From positions 1-64,000 of the forward strand of contig JAITUC010000007.1 in NCBI GenBank assembly GCA_031286585.1: a DNA stretch of 64,000 bases. The letters run 5' to 3'. This document shows, in pieces, positions 26,206 to 35,386 of this stretch (position 1 is its first letter; each line of letters starts with the position of its first letter). The notes under the pieces were generated by a model, which saw nothing but the letters and a program-made list of their open reading frames with translations, made no database searches and was not told the origin of the DNA. A program made the translations under genes and the position numbers. Source of the DNA: Delftia acidovorans. GTDB lineage: Bacteria > Pseudomonadota > Gammaproteobacteria > Burkholderiales > Burkholderiaceae_C.

Positions 26206-27642
26206 TTAGTTCACACGACATATCTTCAGCATGTTGGTGCCGCCAGGCTGGCCCATGGGCTCGCCGCAGGTGATGGCGTAGACATCGCCGCTTTGCACGA
26301 TGTTGCGCGCGCGCAGATGGCCTTCGGCCTGGTCCAGCGCGGTGTCGCGGTCGGCGCTGGTGTCCATGAGCAGGGGACGCACATTGCGGTACATGGCCAT
26401 CTTGCGCTGCGTGGAGATCTTGGGCGTGAGCGCGTAGATGGGGATGTGGATGCGGTGGCGGCTCATCCACAGCGCGGTGGAGCCGCTGTCCGTCATGGCG
26501 ACGATGGCCTTGGCACCCAGGTGGTGGGCCGTGAACAGCGCGCCGATGGCGATCGACTGGTCGATGCGCGAGAACTGGCGGCCGGTGAACTCGGCATCGC
26601 TGTCCGGGTCCTCTGCCGCTTCCGCGGCGGCGCAGATCTTGGCCATTTCCTGCACGGTCTCCAGCGGGTACCTGCCGGCGGCGGTCTCGGCGCTGAGCAT
26701 GACGGCGTCCGTGCCGTCCAGCACGGCGTTGGCCACGTCGCTGACCTCGGCGCGCGTGGGCACGGGGTTGGTGATCATGCTCTCCATCATCTGCGTGGCA
26801 GTGATCACGAACTTGTCCATGTCGCGCGCCATGCGGATCATCTTCTTTTGCAGCGCGGGCACGGCCGCGTTGCCCACTTCCACGGCCAGATCGCCACGGG
26901 CGACCATGATGCCGTCGGAGACGTGCAGGATTTCCTCCAGGCGCGGAATGGCCTCGGCGCGCTCGATCTTGGCGATCAGGCCGGGCTTGTGGCCGTACTG
27001 GGCCGCAGCCACGTTGCACAGCTGGCGCGCCATCTCCATGTCGGTGGCGTTCTTGGGAAAGCTCACGGCCACATAGTCGGCCTGGAAGCTCATGGCGGTC
27101 TTGATGTCCTCCATGTCCTTGGCCGTCAGCGCGGGCGCCGTCAGGCCGCCGCCCTGCTTGTTGATGCCCTTGTTGTTGGACAGCTCGCCACCCAGCTTGA
27201 CGGTGGTGTGCACCTCGTCGCCGCGCACGTGGTCCACGGTGAGAACGATCAGGCCGTCGTTGAGCAGCAGCACGTCGCCGGGCTTCACGTCACGCGGCAG
27301 TTCCTTGTAGTCCAGGCCCACGCCGCCCAGGTCGCCGGGTGCGGTGCGCGATGCGTCGAGCACGAAGCGCGCGCCGGGCTCCAGCATGACCTTTCCTTCG
27401 GCGAACTTGCCGACACGGATCTTGGGGCCCTGCAGGTCGGCCATGATGGCCACCTCGCGGCCTGCGCGCTGGGCGGCCTCGCGCACCATGGTGGCGCGGT
27501 CGATGTGGTCCTGCGCCTTGCCGTGGCTGAAATTCAGGCGCACCACGTTGACGCCTTCGCGCACCATCTGTTCCAGCAGTTGCGGGTCGCTGGAAGCGGG
27601 GCCCAGGGTGGCGACGATCTTGGTGGCACGGCGGACTTGCAT
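26206..27642 (-). CDS. pyk: Pyruvate kinase
   Basis: 478-aa cytosolic enzyme converting PEP and ADP to pyruvate and ATP. RATKIVATLGPAS at 4-16, NFSHG at about 37-41, the active-site block LIAKIERAEAIPRLEEI around 215-231 and MVARGDLAVE are present. GAGA precedes the ATG at 27642. Convergent with the PAP2 pair. Confidence 0.95.
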   Translation of the reverse strand: MQVRRATKIVATLGPASSDPQLLEQMVREGVNVVRLNFSHGKAQDHIDRATMVREAAQRAGREVAIMADLQGPKIRVGKFAEGKVMLEPGARFVLDASRTAPGDLGGVGLDYKELPRDVKPGDVLLLNDGLIVLTVDHVRGDEVHTTVKLGGELSNNKGINKQGGGLTAPALTAKDMEDIKTAMSFQADYVAVSFPKNATDMEMARQLCNVAAAQYGHKPGLIAKIERAEAIPRLEEILHVSDGIMVARGDLAVEVGNAAVPALQKKMIRMARDMDKFVITATQMMESMITNPVPTRAEVSDVANAVLDGTDAVMLSAETAAGRYPLETVQEMAKICAAAEAAEDPDSDAEFTGRQFSRIDQSIAIGALFTAHHLGAKAIVAMTDSGSTALWMSRHRIHIPIYALTPKISTQRKMAMYRNVRPLLMDTSADRDTALDQAEGHLRARNIVQSGDVYAITCGEPMGQPGGTNMLKICRVN

Positions 27643-28015
27643 GAAATGTCTCTCGCTCAGGGTTTGTAATCGGGTTTCAATTCTCACACGAATGCGGTTA
27701 CATGAAGGCAACATTCCGGCATGTGCCCAGGGGCTGGAAGCCAGGCCCCAAGCACGCCGCAGATCGCGCAGGCGCAGCACGCAGCCCATCGCAAAGCACC
27801 GTGGCGCCTGGCCTTCGCCACTATGGGTTTTGATGCTGCAGCGCAGCATCGCCGGTGCAGGCGCGTTGCCATGCCTGCCGCCTGTGAAAGCAGTTTTGCC
27901 CGGGACGTTCGCAATGCCCTCCGCCCGCGTGTCGAACCGGCGACAGCCTCGCGCCCATCCTGGCGTTTGAATGCCCTGCGCGCCTTGTTCGACAAACCAA
28001 CGACAGGAGACAGAC
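27643..28015. other. Divergent intergenic region pyk/cyclase
   Basis: 373 bases between two divergent genes. It must hold both promoters, but I see no strong -35/-10 pair, hairpin or small gene in it. GACAGGAGACAGAC at its right end is the ribosome site of the cyclase gene. Confidence 0.5.
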
Positions 28016-28999
28016 ATGGGACATGCTCACGACCATGGACACACGCACGACGACGCCCCGCTGATGGAGGATCTGCTCAGGAACGCCCCCAGCAACTGGG
28101 GCCGCTGGGGACCCGACGACGAGGTCGGGGCGCTGAACTTCCTCACGCCCGCCGAAGTGCTGCGCGGCGTGTCCCACATCCGCTCGGGCGAGACCTTCAC
28201 GCTGCAGCGGCTGATCGGCGACCCGCGCGGCGATCCTGTCTGGCCCGGCCGCACACCGGCCGAGCGCACCATGGTGTTTGACGAGTCCAGCTGGGACGGC
28301 CCCGATGCGCCCCGGTTCCCCGGCGGCCTGCACTATGCCGATGACAAGCTGGACGCCTTCCTGCAGGGATCGACCCAGTACGACGCGCTGGGCCATGTCT
28401 GGTACGGCGGGCGCATCTGGAACGGCTATGACGCACGCACCACCATCGGCGGGCTGGACAAGGCCAGCGTGGAGGCGCTGGGCGCGCGCGGCATCGTGGG
28501 GCGCGGCGTGCTGCTGGACATGGCGCGCCACCGCGGCAAGGCGGCGCTGGAGCGTGCCGAGACCTTCACGCACGAAGACCTGATGGCCTGCGCCAAGGCC
28601 CAGGGACACACCATAGAAAAGCACGACATCCTGATCGTGCGCACCAATTTCCTGTCGGGCTTCTACGAAGACCAGGCGAGCTTCTACAACGACTTCTGCG
28701 AGCCCGGCCTGACCTACTCGCCCGAGCTCGTGGAATGGTTCCATGCGATGGAGATCCCCAACCTGGTCACCGACACCATCGCCAACGAAGTCACCATGGA
28801 CCCCGTGCACGGCGTGGCCCTGCCGCTGCACTGCGCGCTGATGCGCAACCTGGGCGTGACGCTGACCGAGATCTGCGACCTGGAAGCCCTGGCCGACAGC
28901 TGCGCGCGCGACGGCCGCTACACCTTTCTGTATGTGGCCGCGCCGCTGAAGATCCACCGCGCCACGGGTTCGCCCGTCAATCCCGTGGTGATCAAATGA
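28016..28999 (+). CDS. Cyclase/kynurenine-formamidase-like metal hydrolase
   Basis: 327-aa protein of the cyclase (PF04199) family, metal-dependent amidases/hydrolases. QYDALGHVWYGG (about 119-130) takes the place of the family's metal-binding His-x-Gly/Asp motif (HxGTHxD), of which it keeps the LGH histidine. The N-terminus is His-rich (GHAHDHGHTHDD, residues 2-13), which may bind metal. AGGAGA lies seven bases before the ATG. Its stop overlaps the start of an acyl-CoA synthetase by ATGA, suggesting that the acid released is then activated to a CoA ester. Confidence 0.78.
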   Translation: MGHAHDHGHTHDDAPLMEDLLRNAPSNWGRWGPDDEVGALNFLTPAEVLRGVSHIRSGETFTLQRLIGDPRGDPVWPGRTPAERTMVFDESSWDGPDAPRFPGGLHYADDKLDAFLQGSTQYDALGHVWYGGRIWNGYDARTTIGGLDKASVEALGARGIVGRGVLLDMARHRGKAALERAETFTHEDLMACAKAQGHTIEKHDILIVRTNFLSGFYEDQASFYNDFCEPGLTYSPELVEWFHAMEIPNLVTDTIANEVTMDPVHGVALPLHCALMRNLGVTLTEICDLEALADSCARDGRYTFLYVAAPLKIHRATGSPVNPVVIK

Positions 29000-30657
29000 G
29001 CGCTGCCCCATCGCACGACAGGCCCTGGCTGGGCCTTTACGCGCCGGGCCAGCCGGCCGACATGCAGCCGCAGTTCAGCAGCATGCTCGACCTGTTCGAA
29101 GCCTCGCTGGCTGCGGCACCCGGCTGCGCCATCGTGCGCTACTTCGACGGCGGGCTGAACCTGCGTGAACTCGACCATGCCGCCAGCGCGCTGGCCCATG
29201 CGCTGCAGGCGCGGGGCTTTGCGGCCGGCGACCGGCTGGCCCTCTATACGCAGAACAATCCGGCCTTTGTCATCGGCCTGGTCGCGGCCTGGAAGCTGGG
29301 CGGAATCGCCGTGCCGGTCAATCCCATGAACCGGCAGCGCGAGCTGCACTACATCCTGCAGAACGCGGGCGCCCAGGCCCTGCTGTGCCTGGACCAGCTG
29401 TACCTGGAGGTGGCCCGCGAAGTGCATGCGGCCGGCGGCCTGCCGCTGGCCACCGTGGTCACCACATCGGCGCTGGACTGGCAGGCACGCAACGATGCGC
29501 GCGTGCTCGGCGACGGTCCGCGCCTGCCCGTGGCCGATGGCACGCTGGACCTGCTTGCACTGGTGCAGGCCGGCGGCCAGCCCACGCCGCTGGCGCGCCG
29601 GCCCACGGCGGGCGATACGGCCGTGATCACCTACACCTCGGGCACCACGGGCCAGCCCAAGGGCGCCATGAACACGCATGGCAACCTGGCCTTCAACGCC
29701 CAGACCTACCGCGACTGGATAGGCATCACGGCGGACGACAGCGTGCTGGGCCTGGCGCCGCTGTTCCACATCACCGGCCTGGTCGGCCATGTGGCCCTGG
29801 CCCTGCTGGTGCCCTGCCCGCTGGTGCTCAGCCACCGCTTCCATCCCGAGACCATGCTCGAATCCATGCGCGAGCACCGGCCCAGCTTCACCATCGGCGC
29901 CATCACCGCCTTCGTGGCGCTGATGAACCACCCGGGCGTCTCGCGCGAGGATTTCCGCAGCTTCAAGGCCTTGTACTCGGGCGGCGCGCCCATTGCACCG
30001 GCCGTGATCCAGGCCTTCGAGCAGCTGTCGGGCCTGGCCATCCACAACGCCTTCGGCATGACCGAGACCTGCTCGCCCACGCACTTCGTGCCGCTGGGCG
30101 CGCGGGCGCCGGTGGACCCGGCCTCGGGGGCGCTGTCCATCGGCGTGCCGGTCTATGGCACGGTGGTGCGCATCATCGACGACCAGCACCGCGAAGCCGC
30201 GCCGGGCGAGATCGGCGAGATCGTCTCGGCCGGCCCGCAGATCATGTCCGGCTACTGGAACCTGCCCGAGGCCACGGACGCCGCCATGTTCGAGGGCGGG
30301 CTGCGCACGGGCGACGTGGGCTTCATGGACGAGCGCGGCTGGTTCTACCTGGTGGACCGCAAGAAGGACATGATCAACGCCGCCGGCTACAAGGTCTGGC
30401 CGCGCGAGGTCGAGGACGTGCTCTATACCCACCCCGCCGTGCGCGAGGCCGCCGTCATCGGCGTGCCAGACGACTACCGGGGCGAGACCGTCAAGGCCGT
30501 GGTCTCGCTGAAAGCGGGCCGGCAGGCCGCGCCCGAGGAACTCATCGCCCATTGCAAGGCACACATGGCCGCCTACAAGGTGCCGCGCATCGTCGAGCTG
30601 CGCGAGGAACTGCCCAAGACCGTGACCGGCAAGATTCTGCGCAGGCAGCTGCGCTGA
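28996..30657 (+). CDS. AMP-forming acyl-CoA synthetase
   Basis: 553-aa ANL-superfamily ligase. The P-loop TYTSGTTGQPKGAMNTH is near 211-227, the adenine motif NAFGMTETCSP near 351-361, the hinge GLRTGDVGFMDERGW near 435-449 and the catalytic lysine in KTVTGKILRRQLR at the C-terminus. Substrate not readable; medium-chain or aromatic acids are typical. Translationally coupled to the cyclase gene. Confidence 0.87.
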   Translation: MSAAPSHDRPWLGLYAPGQPADMQPQFSSMLDLFEASLAAAPGCAIVRYFDGGLNLRELDHAASALAHALQARGFAAGDRLALYTQNNPAFVIGLVAAWKLGGIAVPVNPMNRQRELHYILQNAGAQALLCLDQLYLEVAREVHAAGGLPLATVVTTSALDWQARNDARVLGDGPRLPVADGTLDLLALVQAGGQPTPLARRPTAGDTAVITYTSGTTGQPKGAMNTHGNLAFNAQTYRDWIGITADDSVLGLAPLFHITGLVGHVALALLVPCPLVLSHRFHPETMLESMREHRPSFTIGAITAFVALMNHPGVSREDFRSFKALYSGGAPIAPAVIQAFEQLSGLAIHNAFGMTETCSPTHFVPLGARAPVDPASGALSIGVPVYGTVVRIIDDQHREAAPGEIGEIVSAGPQIMSGYWNLPEATDAAMFEGGLRTGDVGFMDERGWFYLVDRKKDMINAAGYKVWPREVEDVLYTHPAVREAAVIGVPDDYRGETVKAVVSLKAGRQAAPEELIAHCKAHMAAYKVPRIVELREELPKTVTGKILRRQLR

Positions 30658-30680
30658 GCTGCGGTTTCAGGCCCCAGGCC

Positions 30681-31499
30681 TCACACCAGCCCGTGCGAGA
30701 GCAGGTAGGTGATGGCATGGGCCACCATGGCCGCCTCCAGGCCATAGCGCCAGAACAGAAAGCCGCCCACGGCGCCGTGGACGATTTCGAACAGCAGCAG
30801 CTGCAGCACCAGCGCGTCCGACAGGCCTCCCCAGGTACCCCAGGCCAGCGCCAGCTGCAGCAAGCCCCAGAGCAGGGCCGACAGCATCACCGACCACCAG
30901 CCCAGCATCCAGCCCGGGCGGCGGTCGGTGCGCCCGCTCAGACGCCACAGCAGCCACATCACCAGCGTCATGCCGCCCAGGCGCATCACCAGCTCGGCCG
31001 TGATGCCCGCGTACAGGATCTTGGCGCCCAGCGGCATGGCGTAGACGGGGTCGATCAGGGTCAGGTCGTCGGGCCAGGCCAGGGCCAGGGTCACCAGCCA
31101 GGCCGCGCCGACCACGCCGCCGGCCAGCCCCGGCAGCGTCAGGTAGCGCACGGCGCGCTGGGGCGAACGCCCGGCCACCCAGGTGGTCAGCAGCGGAGCG
31201 GACAGGCCCAGCCTCGGCCCCAGCCACACCCCGACGCCCACGGGCAGGGCCAGCAGCGCGGCCATCACGCCAATGCCGGCAAGCGGCGTGGCCAGCGGCT
31301 CCACGGGCAGGCCCAGCAGGCGCATCCATTCGGGCAGCACGAACCAGGCCATGGCCGCCACGCCGGGCAGGCCCAGCAGCCAGAGCACCGTGAAGATGCG
31401 CCAGCTCAGCCGTGGCAGCGCGGGTGGGGCATAGGCCGATGGGGCGGGCATGAGGGTGGACACGGGGCCGGTGGAGGGCAGGCTGGCGTTGTCAGTCAC
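30681..31499 (-). CDS. CPBP-family intramembrane protease-like protein
   Basis: 272-aa protein with about seven hydrophobic helices. The CPBP (CAAX protease/bacteriocin-processing) signature appears as ITAELVMRLGG, where the first of the two conserved glutamates of EExxxR is replaced by Ala, then FEIVHGAVGG and MVAHAITYL provide the later His residues. Loss of one Glu may reduce activity. The start overlaps the pepP stop by eight bases, so it follows pepP in one transcript. Confidence 0.62.
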   Translation of the reverse strand: MTDNASLPSTGPVSTLMPAPSAYAPPALPRLSWRIFTVLWLLGLPGVAAMAWFVLPEWMRLLGLPVEPLATPLAGIGVMAALLALPVGVGVWLGPRLGLSAPLLTTWVAGRSPQRAVRYLTLPGLAGGVVGAAWLVTLALAWPDDLTLIDPVYAMPLGAKILYAGITAELVMRLGGMTLVMWLLWRLSGRTDRRPGWMLGWWSVMLSALLWGLLQLALAWGTWGGLSDALVLQLLLFEIVHGAVGGFLFWRYGLEAAMVAHAITYLLSHGLV

Positions 31500-32874
31500 G
31501 CATCAAGGCTTCTATCTCGTCGGGCTCCACGGGCACGCCGCGCGTGATCAGTTCGCAGCCCGTCTCGGTGACGATGGCATCGTCCTCGATGCGGATGCCG
31601 ATGTTGTGGAACTGCTCGGGTACGCCGGCCGCAGGGCGCACGTAGATGCCCGGCTCGATGGTGGTGCACATGCCCGGGCGCAGGATGCGGCTGGGGCGGT
31701 TGGTGATGGTCTCGCCCGACAGCGGGTCCTTGCGCTCGTGCGACTGGCCCAGCTCCGAGGGCTCCACATAGCTGCCGCAGTCATGCACGTCCATGCCCAG
31801 CCAGTGGCCCGTGCGGTGCATGTAGAACTGGAAGAAGGCGCGCTGCTCGATCACGTCCTGGGCGTTGCCATACACCTTTCTGTCCAGCAGGCCCAGATCC
31901 AGCATGCCCTGCGCCAGCACGGCCACGGTGGCGTCGTGCGGATCGTTGAAGCGCGCGCCGGCGCGCGTGGCCGCCACGGCGGCCTTCTGGCTGTCCAGCA
32001 CCAGCTCGTAGAGCGCGCGCTGCGGGCCGGTGAAGCGGCCATCGGCAGGGAAGGTGCGCGTGATGTCGCTGGCGTAGCCGTCGAGCTCGCAGCCCGCATC
32101 GATCAGCACCAGCTCGCCTGCATGCACGGGCGCCTTGTCGGCCTGGTAGTGCAGCACGCAGGCATTGGCGCCGGCCGCCACGATGGAGCCGTAGGCCACG
32201 TACTGCGAGCCCTGCTGGCGGAATTCATGCAGCAGTTCGGCGTCGAGGTGGTATTCGCGCACCTCCTGGCCTGCGCGCAGCATGCGTGCCGAGCGCTGCA
32301 TGGCGCGGATATGGGCCTGGGCGCTGATGGCGGCGGCGCGGCGCATGATGTCCTGCTCATGCGCGTCCTTGACCAGGCGCATCTCGTCCAGCAGCGTGCA
32401 CAGGTCGCCCTGCTCGGCCGGGCACAGCGCGCCGAAGCGCACGCGCGCGCGCACCTGGCCCAGCCAGCCTTCCACGCGCACGGCCAGGCCTTCATGCGTG
32501 GCGAACGGATACCAGAGGCGGCCCCGGTTCTCCAGCAGGCGGGGCAGGCGCGTATCGATCTCGGCGCTGGAGAACGCCTGGCTCACGCCCAGCGTGGCCA
32601 CGGCGGCCTGGGGGCCCAGGCGGATGCCGTCCCAGATTTCGCGCTCCAGGTCCTTGGGCTGGCAGAACAGCACGCTGGTGCCGTCGGCGGTCAGCACCAG
32701 GCAGGCATTGGGCTCGGCAAAACCGGTCAGGTAGTAGAAGTAGCTGTCGTGGCGGTACAGGTAGCCGGTGTCCCGGTTGCGCTGGCGCTCGGGAGCGGTA
32801 GGAATGATGGCGATGCCGCCAGCGCCCAACTGGGCGGCCAAGCGTGCGCGGCGTTGGGCGTAAACAGATGTCAT
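31492..32874 (-). CDS. pepP: Xaa-Pro aminopeptidase
   Basis: 460-aa M24B metallopeptidase removing N-terminal residues before proline. The dinuclear metal site is visible: LIDAGCELDGYASDITRTFP (two Asp), GHWLGMDVHDCG (His), TIEPGIYV (Glu) and IRIEDDAIVT (Glu). ATG at 32874 gives the canonical start. First gene of a pair with the CPBP-like protein. Confidence 0.92.
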   Translation of the reverse strand: MTSVYAQRRARLAAQLGAGGIAIIPTAPERQRNRDTGYLYRHDSYFYYLTGFAEPNACLVLTADGTSVLFCQPKDLEREIWDGIRLGPQAAVATLGVSQAFSSAEIDTRLPRLLENRGRLWYPFATHEGLAVRVEGWLGQVRARVRFGALCPAEQGDLCTLLDEMRLVKDAHEQDIMRRAAAISAQAHIRAMQRSARMLRAGQEVREYHLDAELLHEFRQQGSQYVAYGSIVAAGANACVLHYQADKAPVHAGELVLIDAGCELDGYASDITRTFPADGRFTGPQRALYELVLDSQKAAVAATRAGARFNDPHDATVAVLAQGMLDLGLLDRKVYGNAQDVIEQRAFFQFYMHRTGHWLGMDVHDCGSYVEPSELGQSHERKDPLSGETITNRPSRILRPGMCTTIEPGIYVRPAAGVPEQFHNIGIRIEDDAIVTETGCELITRGVPVEPDEIEALMRD

Positions 32875-32974
32875 ACAGCTATCGTACTGCCGTCCGGGGT
32901 TCTCCACAGTCCCCCGAACAGGGGAACTTGGGGGCCGGACAGCAGGCGTCAGGCTGGATTCAGTGCAGGCGCCG

Positions 32975-33505
32975 TCACTGTCCCAGGACGCGCCGGTTCC
33001 AGGGTGCCTTCATCAGAACGCGCGCCAATCCGCAAAAGCCCGTGGCACCGGCCACGATCAGGCCGCAGCCCACGAAGGCCGACAGCAGGTGCCACCACGG
33101 AGACACCGTGGCGCCTAGCACGGCGCCCAGCAGCGCCAGCCCGCCCGCGCCCAGTTGCACCTGGCGCTGCAGCTCCAGCGGCTGGCGGCTGTCGCGCAGC
33201 ACGGGCAGGCCCTGTGCCTTCCAGGCATCCAGGCCGCCCTCGAGCACATGGCCGGCACAGCCGGGCGGCAAGGCGGCCGCCAGGGCCTGGGCGTTGAGCC
33301 GCGTGCGGTGGCCGGAGCGGCAGTGAAAGACCACGGCGGCGGGCGCGCCGGCCAGGGCACCCGCCGCCAGGCGGTCCATGGGCATGCTGCGGGCGCCGCC
33401 TATGCGTTCACGCGCATGTTCGTCCGGCGCACGGATGTCGATGAGCCAGGCGCCCTGCTCCTGCATCTGGCGGGCGGTTTGGGAGGAAACGGAGGAAAGG
33501 GACAT
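32975..33505 (-). CDS. Rhodanese domain protein with DUF2892 membrane tail
   Basis: 176-aa protein. The rhodanese domain (about 5-110) has the active-site loop HCRSGHRT with Cys62, which can carry a persulfide. Two hydrophobic helices at the C-terminus (about 118-165, GLALLGAVLGATVSPWW and FVGCGLIVAGATGFCGL) anchor it in the inner membrane, as in E. coli YgaP. It follows the BigR-like gene on the same strand (28 bp gap) and is part of the sulfide/persulfide detoxification locus. Confidence 0.88.
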   Translation of the reverse strand: MSLSSVSSQTARQMQEQGAWLIDIRAPDEHARERIGGARSMPMDRLAAGALAGAPAAVVFHCRSGHRTRLNAQALAAALPPGCAGHVLEGGLDAWKAQGLPVLRDSRQPLELQRQVQLGAGGLALLGAVLGATVSPWWHLLSAFVGCGLIVAGATGFCGLARVLMKAPWNRRVLGQ

Positions 33506-33532
33506 GGATCAGCTCCTTGGAAACATAGGATT

Positions 33533-33850
33533 TCAGGCGCAGTAGATGCTCTTGAGCGTGGCCACCAGCTTCTGCACATCGGGATTGGCGATGCGGTAGT
33601 GCAGCGTCTGCGACTCGCGGCGGTAGGCGACCAGGCCCTCTTCGCGCATGCGGGCCAGGTGCTGGGACAGGGCCGACTGGCTCAGCGGGATCTGCAGCAG
33701 CAATTCGCCCACCGACAGCTCGCCATGCTCGATCAGCAGGCACAGCACCAGCAGGCGCTTCTCGTTGCCCACGGCGCGCAGCAGCGCGGCGGCACGTGCA
33801 GCGCCCTGCTGCAAAAAGGCCTGTTCGGGAGAGAGCGTCGGTTCGGTCAT
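33533..33850 (-). CDS. bigR: ArsR-family persulfide sensor, BigR/SqrR type
   Basis: 105-aa winged-helix repressor. The DNA-recognition helix LSQSALSQHLARMREEGLV is at about 55-73. Two cysteines, Cys37 (VLCLLI) and Cys104 (IYCA), are placed as in BigR and SqrR, where sulfane sulfur links them and releases DNA. Divergent from persulfide dioxygenase across an AT-rich region with TTAG/CTAA repeats, and upstream of the rhodanese gene. Controls both arms by inference. Confidence 0.88.
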   Translation of the reverse strand: MTEPTLSPEQAFLQQGAARAAALLRAVGNEKRLLVLCLLIEHGELSVGELLLQIPLSQSALSQHLARMREEGLVAYRRESQTLHYRIANPDVQKLVATLKSIYCA

Positions 33851-33867
33851 GGTTGATCAAGAACAAT

Positions 33868-33892
33868 CTAATTTAGCAAATTCTAATATAAT
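33868..33892. promoter_or_regulatory. BigR operator and persulfide dioxygenase -10
   Basis: CTAA-T-TTAG (33868-33876) and TTAG-caaatt-CTAA (33873-33886) share a half-site, giving three half-sites in 19 bp. They run directly into a perfect TATAAT (33887-33892) for the plus-strand gene. No good -35 is seen at 17 bp, so the promoter may be weak. On the minus strand TTGCAA-N16-TAAATT could serve bigR. Confidence 0.6.
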
Positions 33893-33936
33893 TGCAAACA
33901 GGCTGCACACCGAGCCATCGAACCAGGAGTGCCTTC

Positions 33937-34833
33937 ATGACATCACCGCTGCGCATCGCACCGTTCTTCGACGCCAACACCCACACCGTGACCTACCTGG
34001 CCTGGGACGCGGACACGGCCGAGGCCGCCGTCATCGACCCCGTGCTCGACTACGACCACGCCAGCGGCGAGGCCCACACCAGCTCGGCCGATGCCGTGCT
34101 GGCCGCCGCGCAGGCCCAGGGCCTGCAAGTGCGCTGGATCCTCGAAACCCATGCGCATGCCGACCACCTCAGCGCGGCTCCGTACCTGCGCGAGCGCACG
34201 GGCGCCCCGATTGCCGTGGGCGAGCACATCCGCGAGGTGCAGCGCATCTTCCGCCCCGTCTTCAACCTGCCCGCGCCCGGCGCCGACCAGCCCTTCGACC
34301 GGCTGCTGGCGGACGGCGACAGCCTGCCGCTGGGCGGGCTGCGCATCGAGGTGCTGCACACGCCCGGCCATACGCCGGCCTGCGTGTCCTACCGCATCGC
34401 GGATGCGGTCTTCGTGGGCGACACGCTGTTCATGCCCGACTACGGCACGGCGCGCGCAGACTTCCCCGGAGGCGATGCGCGCACGCTGTTCCGCTCCATC
34501 CAGCGCCTGCTGGCCCTGCCGCCTGCCACGCGCCTGTTCATGTGCCATGACTACAAGGCGCCGGGCCGCGACCGCCATGCCTGGGAAACCACGGTGGACG
34601 CGCAACGCGCCGGCAATGTGCATGTGCACACGGGCGTGGACGAGGCCAGCTTCGTGGCCATGCGCAATCGGCGAGACGCCACGCTGTCCGCACCCGCCCT
34701 GCTGCTGCCCGCCATCCAGGTCAACATGCATGCAGGCCATTGGCCCGCGGCCGAAGCCAATGGCGTGCACTACCTCAAAATCCCGCTGCGCATGAAGCAC
34801 CGGCCCCAGGCAGCGGACGCGAAGCAGGCGTAG
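33937..34833 (+). CDS. Persulfide dioxygenase (ETHE1/Blh-like)
   Basis: 298-aa metallo-beta-lactamase-fold non-heme iron enzyme oxidising glutathione persulfide to sulfite. THAHADHLS at 71-79 (His72, His74, Asp76, His77), HTPGHTPAC near 143-151 and FVGDTLFMPDYG near 163 supply ligands, and the GTARADFPGGDA segment is typical of the Blh type. AGGAGT precedes the ATG at 37. Divergent from bigR; followed by an OsmC gene. Confidence 0.92.
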   Translation: MTSPLRIAPFFDANTHTVTYLAWDADTAEAAVIDPVLDYDHASGEAHTSSADAVLAAAQAQGLQVRWILETHAHADHLSAAPYLRERTGAPIAVGEHIREVQRIFRPVFNLPAPGADQPFDRLLADGDSLPLGGLRIEVLHTPGHTPACVSYRIADAVFVGDTLFMPDYGTARADFPGGDARTLFRSIQRLLALPPATRLFMCHDYKAPGRDRHAWETTVDAQRAGNVHVHTGVDEASFVAMRNRRDATLSAPALLLPAIQVNMHAGHWPAAEANGVHYLKIPLRMKHRPQAADAKQA

Positions 34834-34894
34834 AGTCGTCCGTTCCGTCTCCCCCCGCGCCTCTTGCGGCAACTTCCAGGACAAAGGACTTTCC

Positions 34895-35305
34895 ATGATC
34901 CACAGCGCCCACGCCACCAGCACGGACACCCCCTACCGCGTCACGCTCGGCGACCCCCAAGGCCACCGCTGGCATGTGGACGAACCGGCTGACAAGGGCG
35001 GCGGCGACACGGCGCCCAACCCGCTGCAGCTGCTGCTGTCGGCCCTGGGCGCCTGCACCACGGTCACGCTGCAGATGTACGCGGCGCGCAAGCAGTGGAA
35101 GCTGGAGCAGGTGGACGTGCAACTGCGCCTGAACCCCGAAGGCACGCCCGCCAGCGGCAACCTGATCGAACGCCAGATCACGCTGCAAGGCGCGCTGGAC
35201 GACGAGCAGCGCCAGCGCCTTCTGCAGGTGGCCGAGGCCTGCCCCGTGCACAAGCTGCTGGCCGGCGAGGTACGCATCCAGACCGCGCTGCAGCTGCCTG
35301 CCTGA
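34895..35305 (+). CDS. OsmC/Ohr-family thiol peroxidase-like protein
   Basis: 136-aa protein with the two reactive cysteines of the family, Cys54 (LGACTTVTL) and Cys116 (EACPVHKLL). Family members reduce organic hydroperoxides. Next to persulfide dioxygenase, an acyl-persulfide or sulfide-stress role is plausible. AAAGGA precedes the ATG. Ends at a bidirectional terminator. Confidence 0.87.
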   Translation: MIHSAHATSTDTPYRVTLGDPQGHRWHVDEPADKGGGDTAPNPLQLLLSALGACTTVTLQMYAARKQWKLEQVDVQLRLNPEGTPASGNLIERQITLQGALDDEQRQRLLQVAEACPVHKLLAGEVRIQTALQLPA

Positions 35306-35327
35306 GCGCGGGCCGGGCCACCATGCA

Positions 35328-35361
35328 AAAAGCCCTGCAGCTGTCAGGCCGCAGGGCTTTT
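35328..35361. terminator. Bidirectional terminator after OsmC gene
   Basis: Perfect 11-bp arms AAAAGCCCTGC and GCAGGGCTTTT around a 12-nt loop. Serves the convergent OsmC gene (plus) and the 98-aa gene (minus). Confidence 0.85.
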
Positions 35362-35386
35362 GGAGTGGATGGGGACATGGCCGGCG

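Noticed and set aside
28735..28995. N-terminal extension of the acyl-CoA synthetase
   Set aside because: It overlaps the cyclase gene fully. The ATG at 28996 with ATGA coupling is the normal family start.
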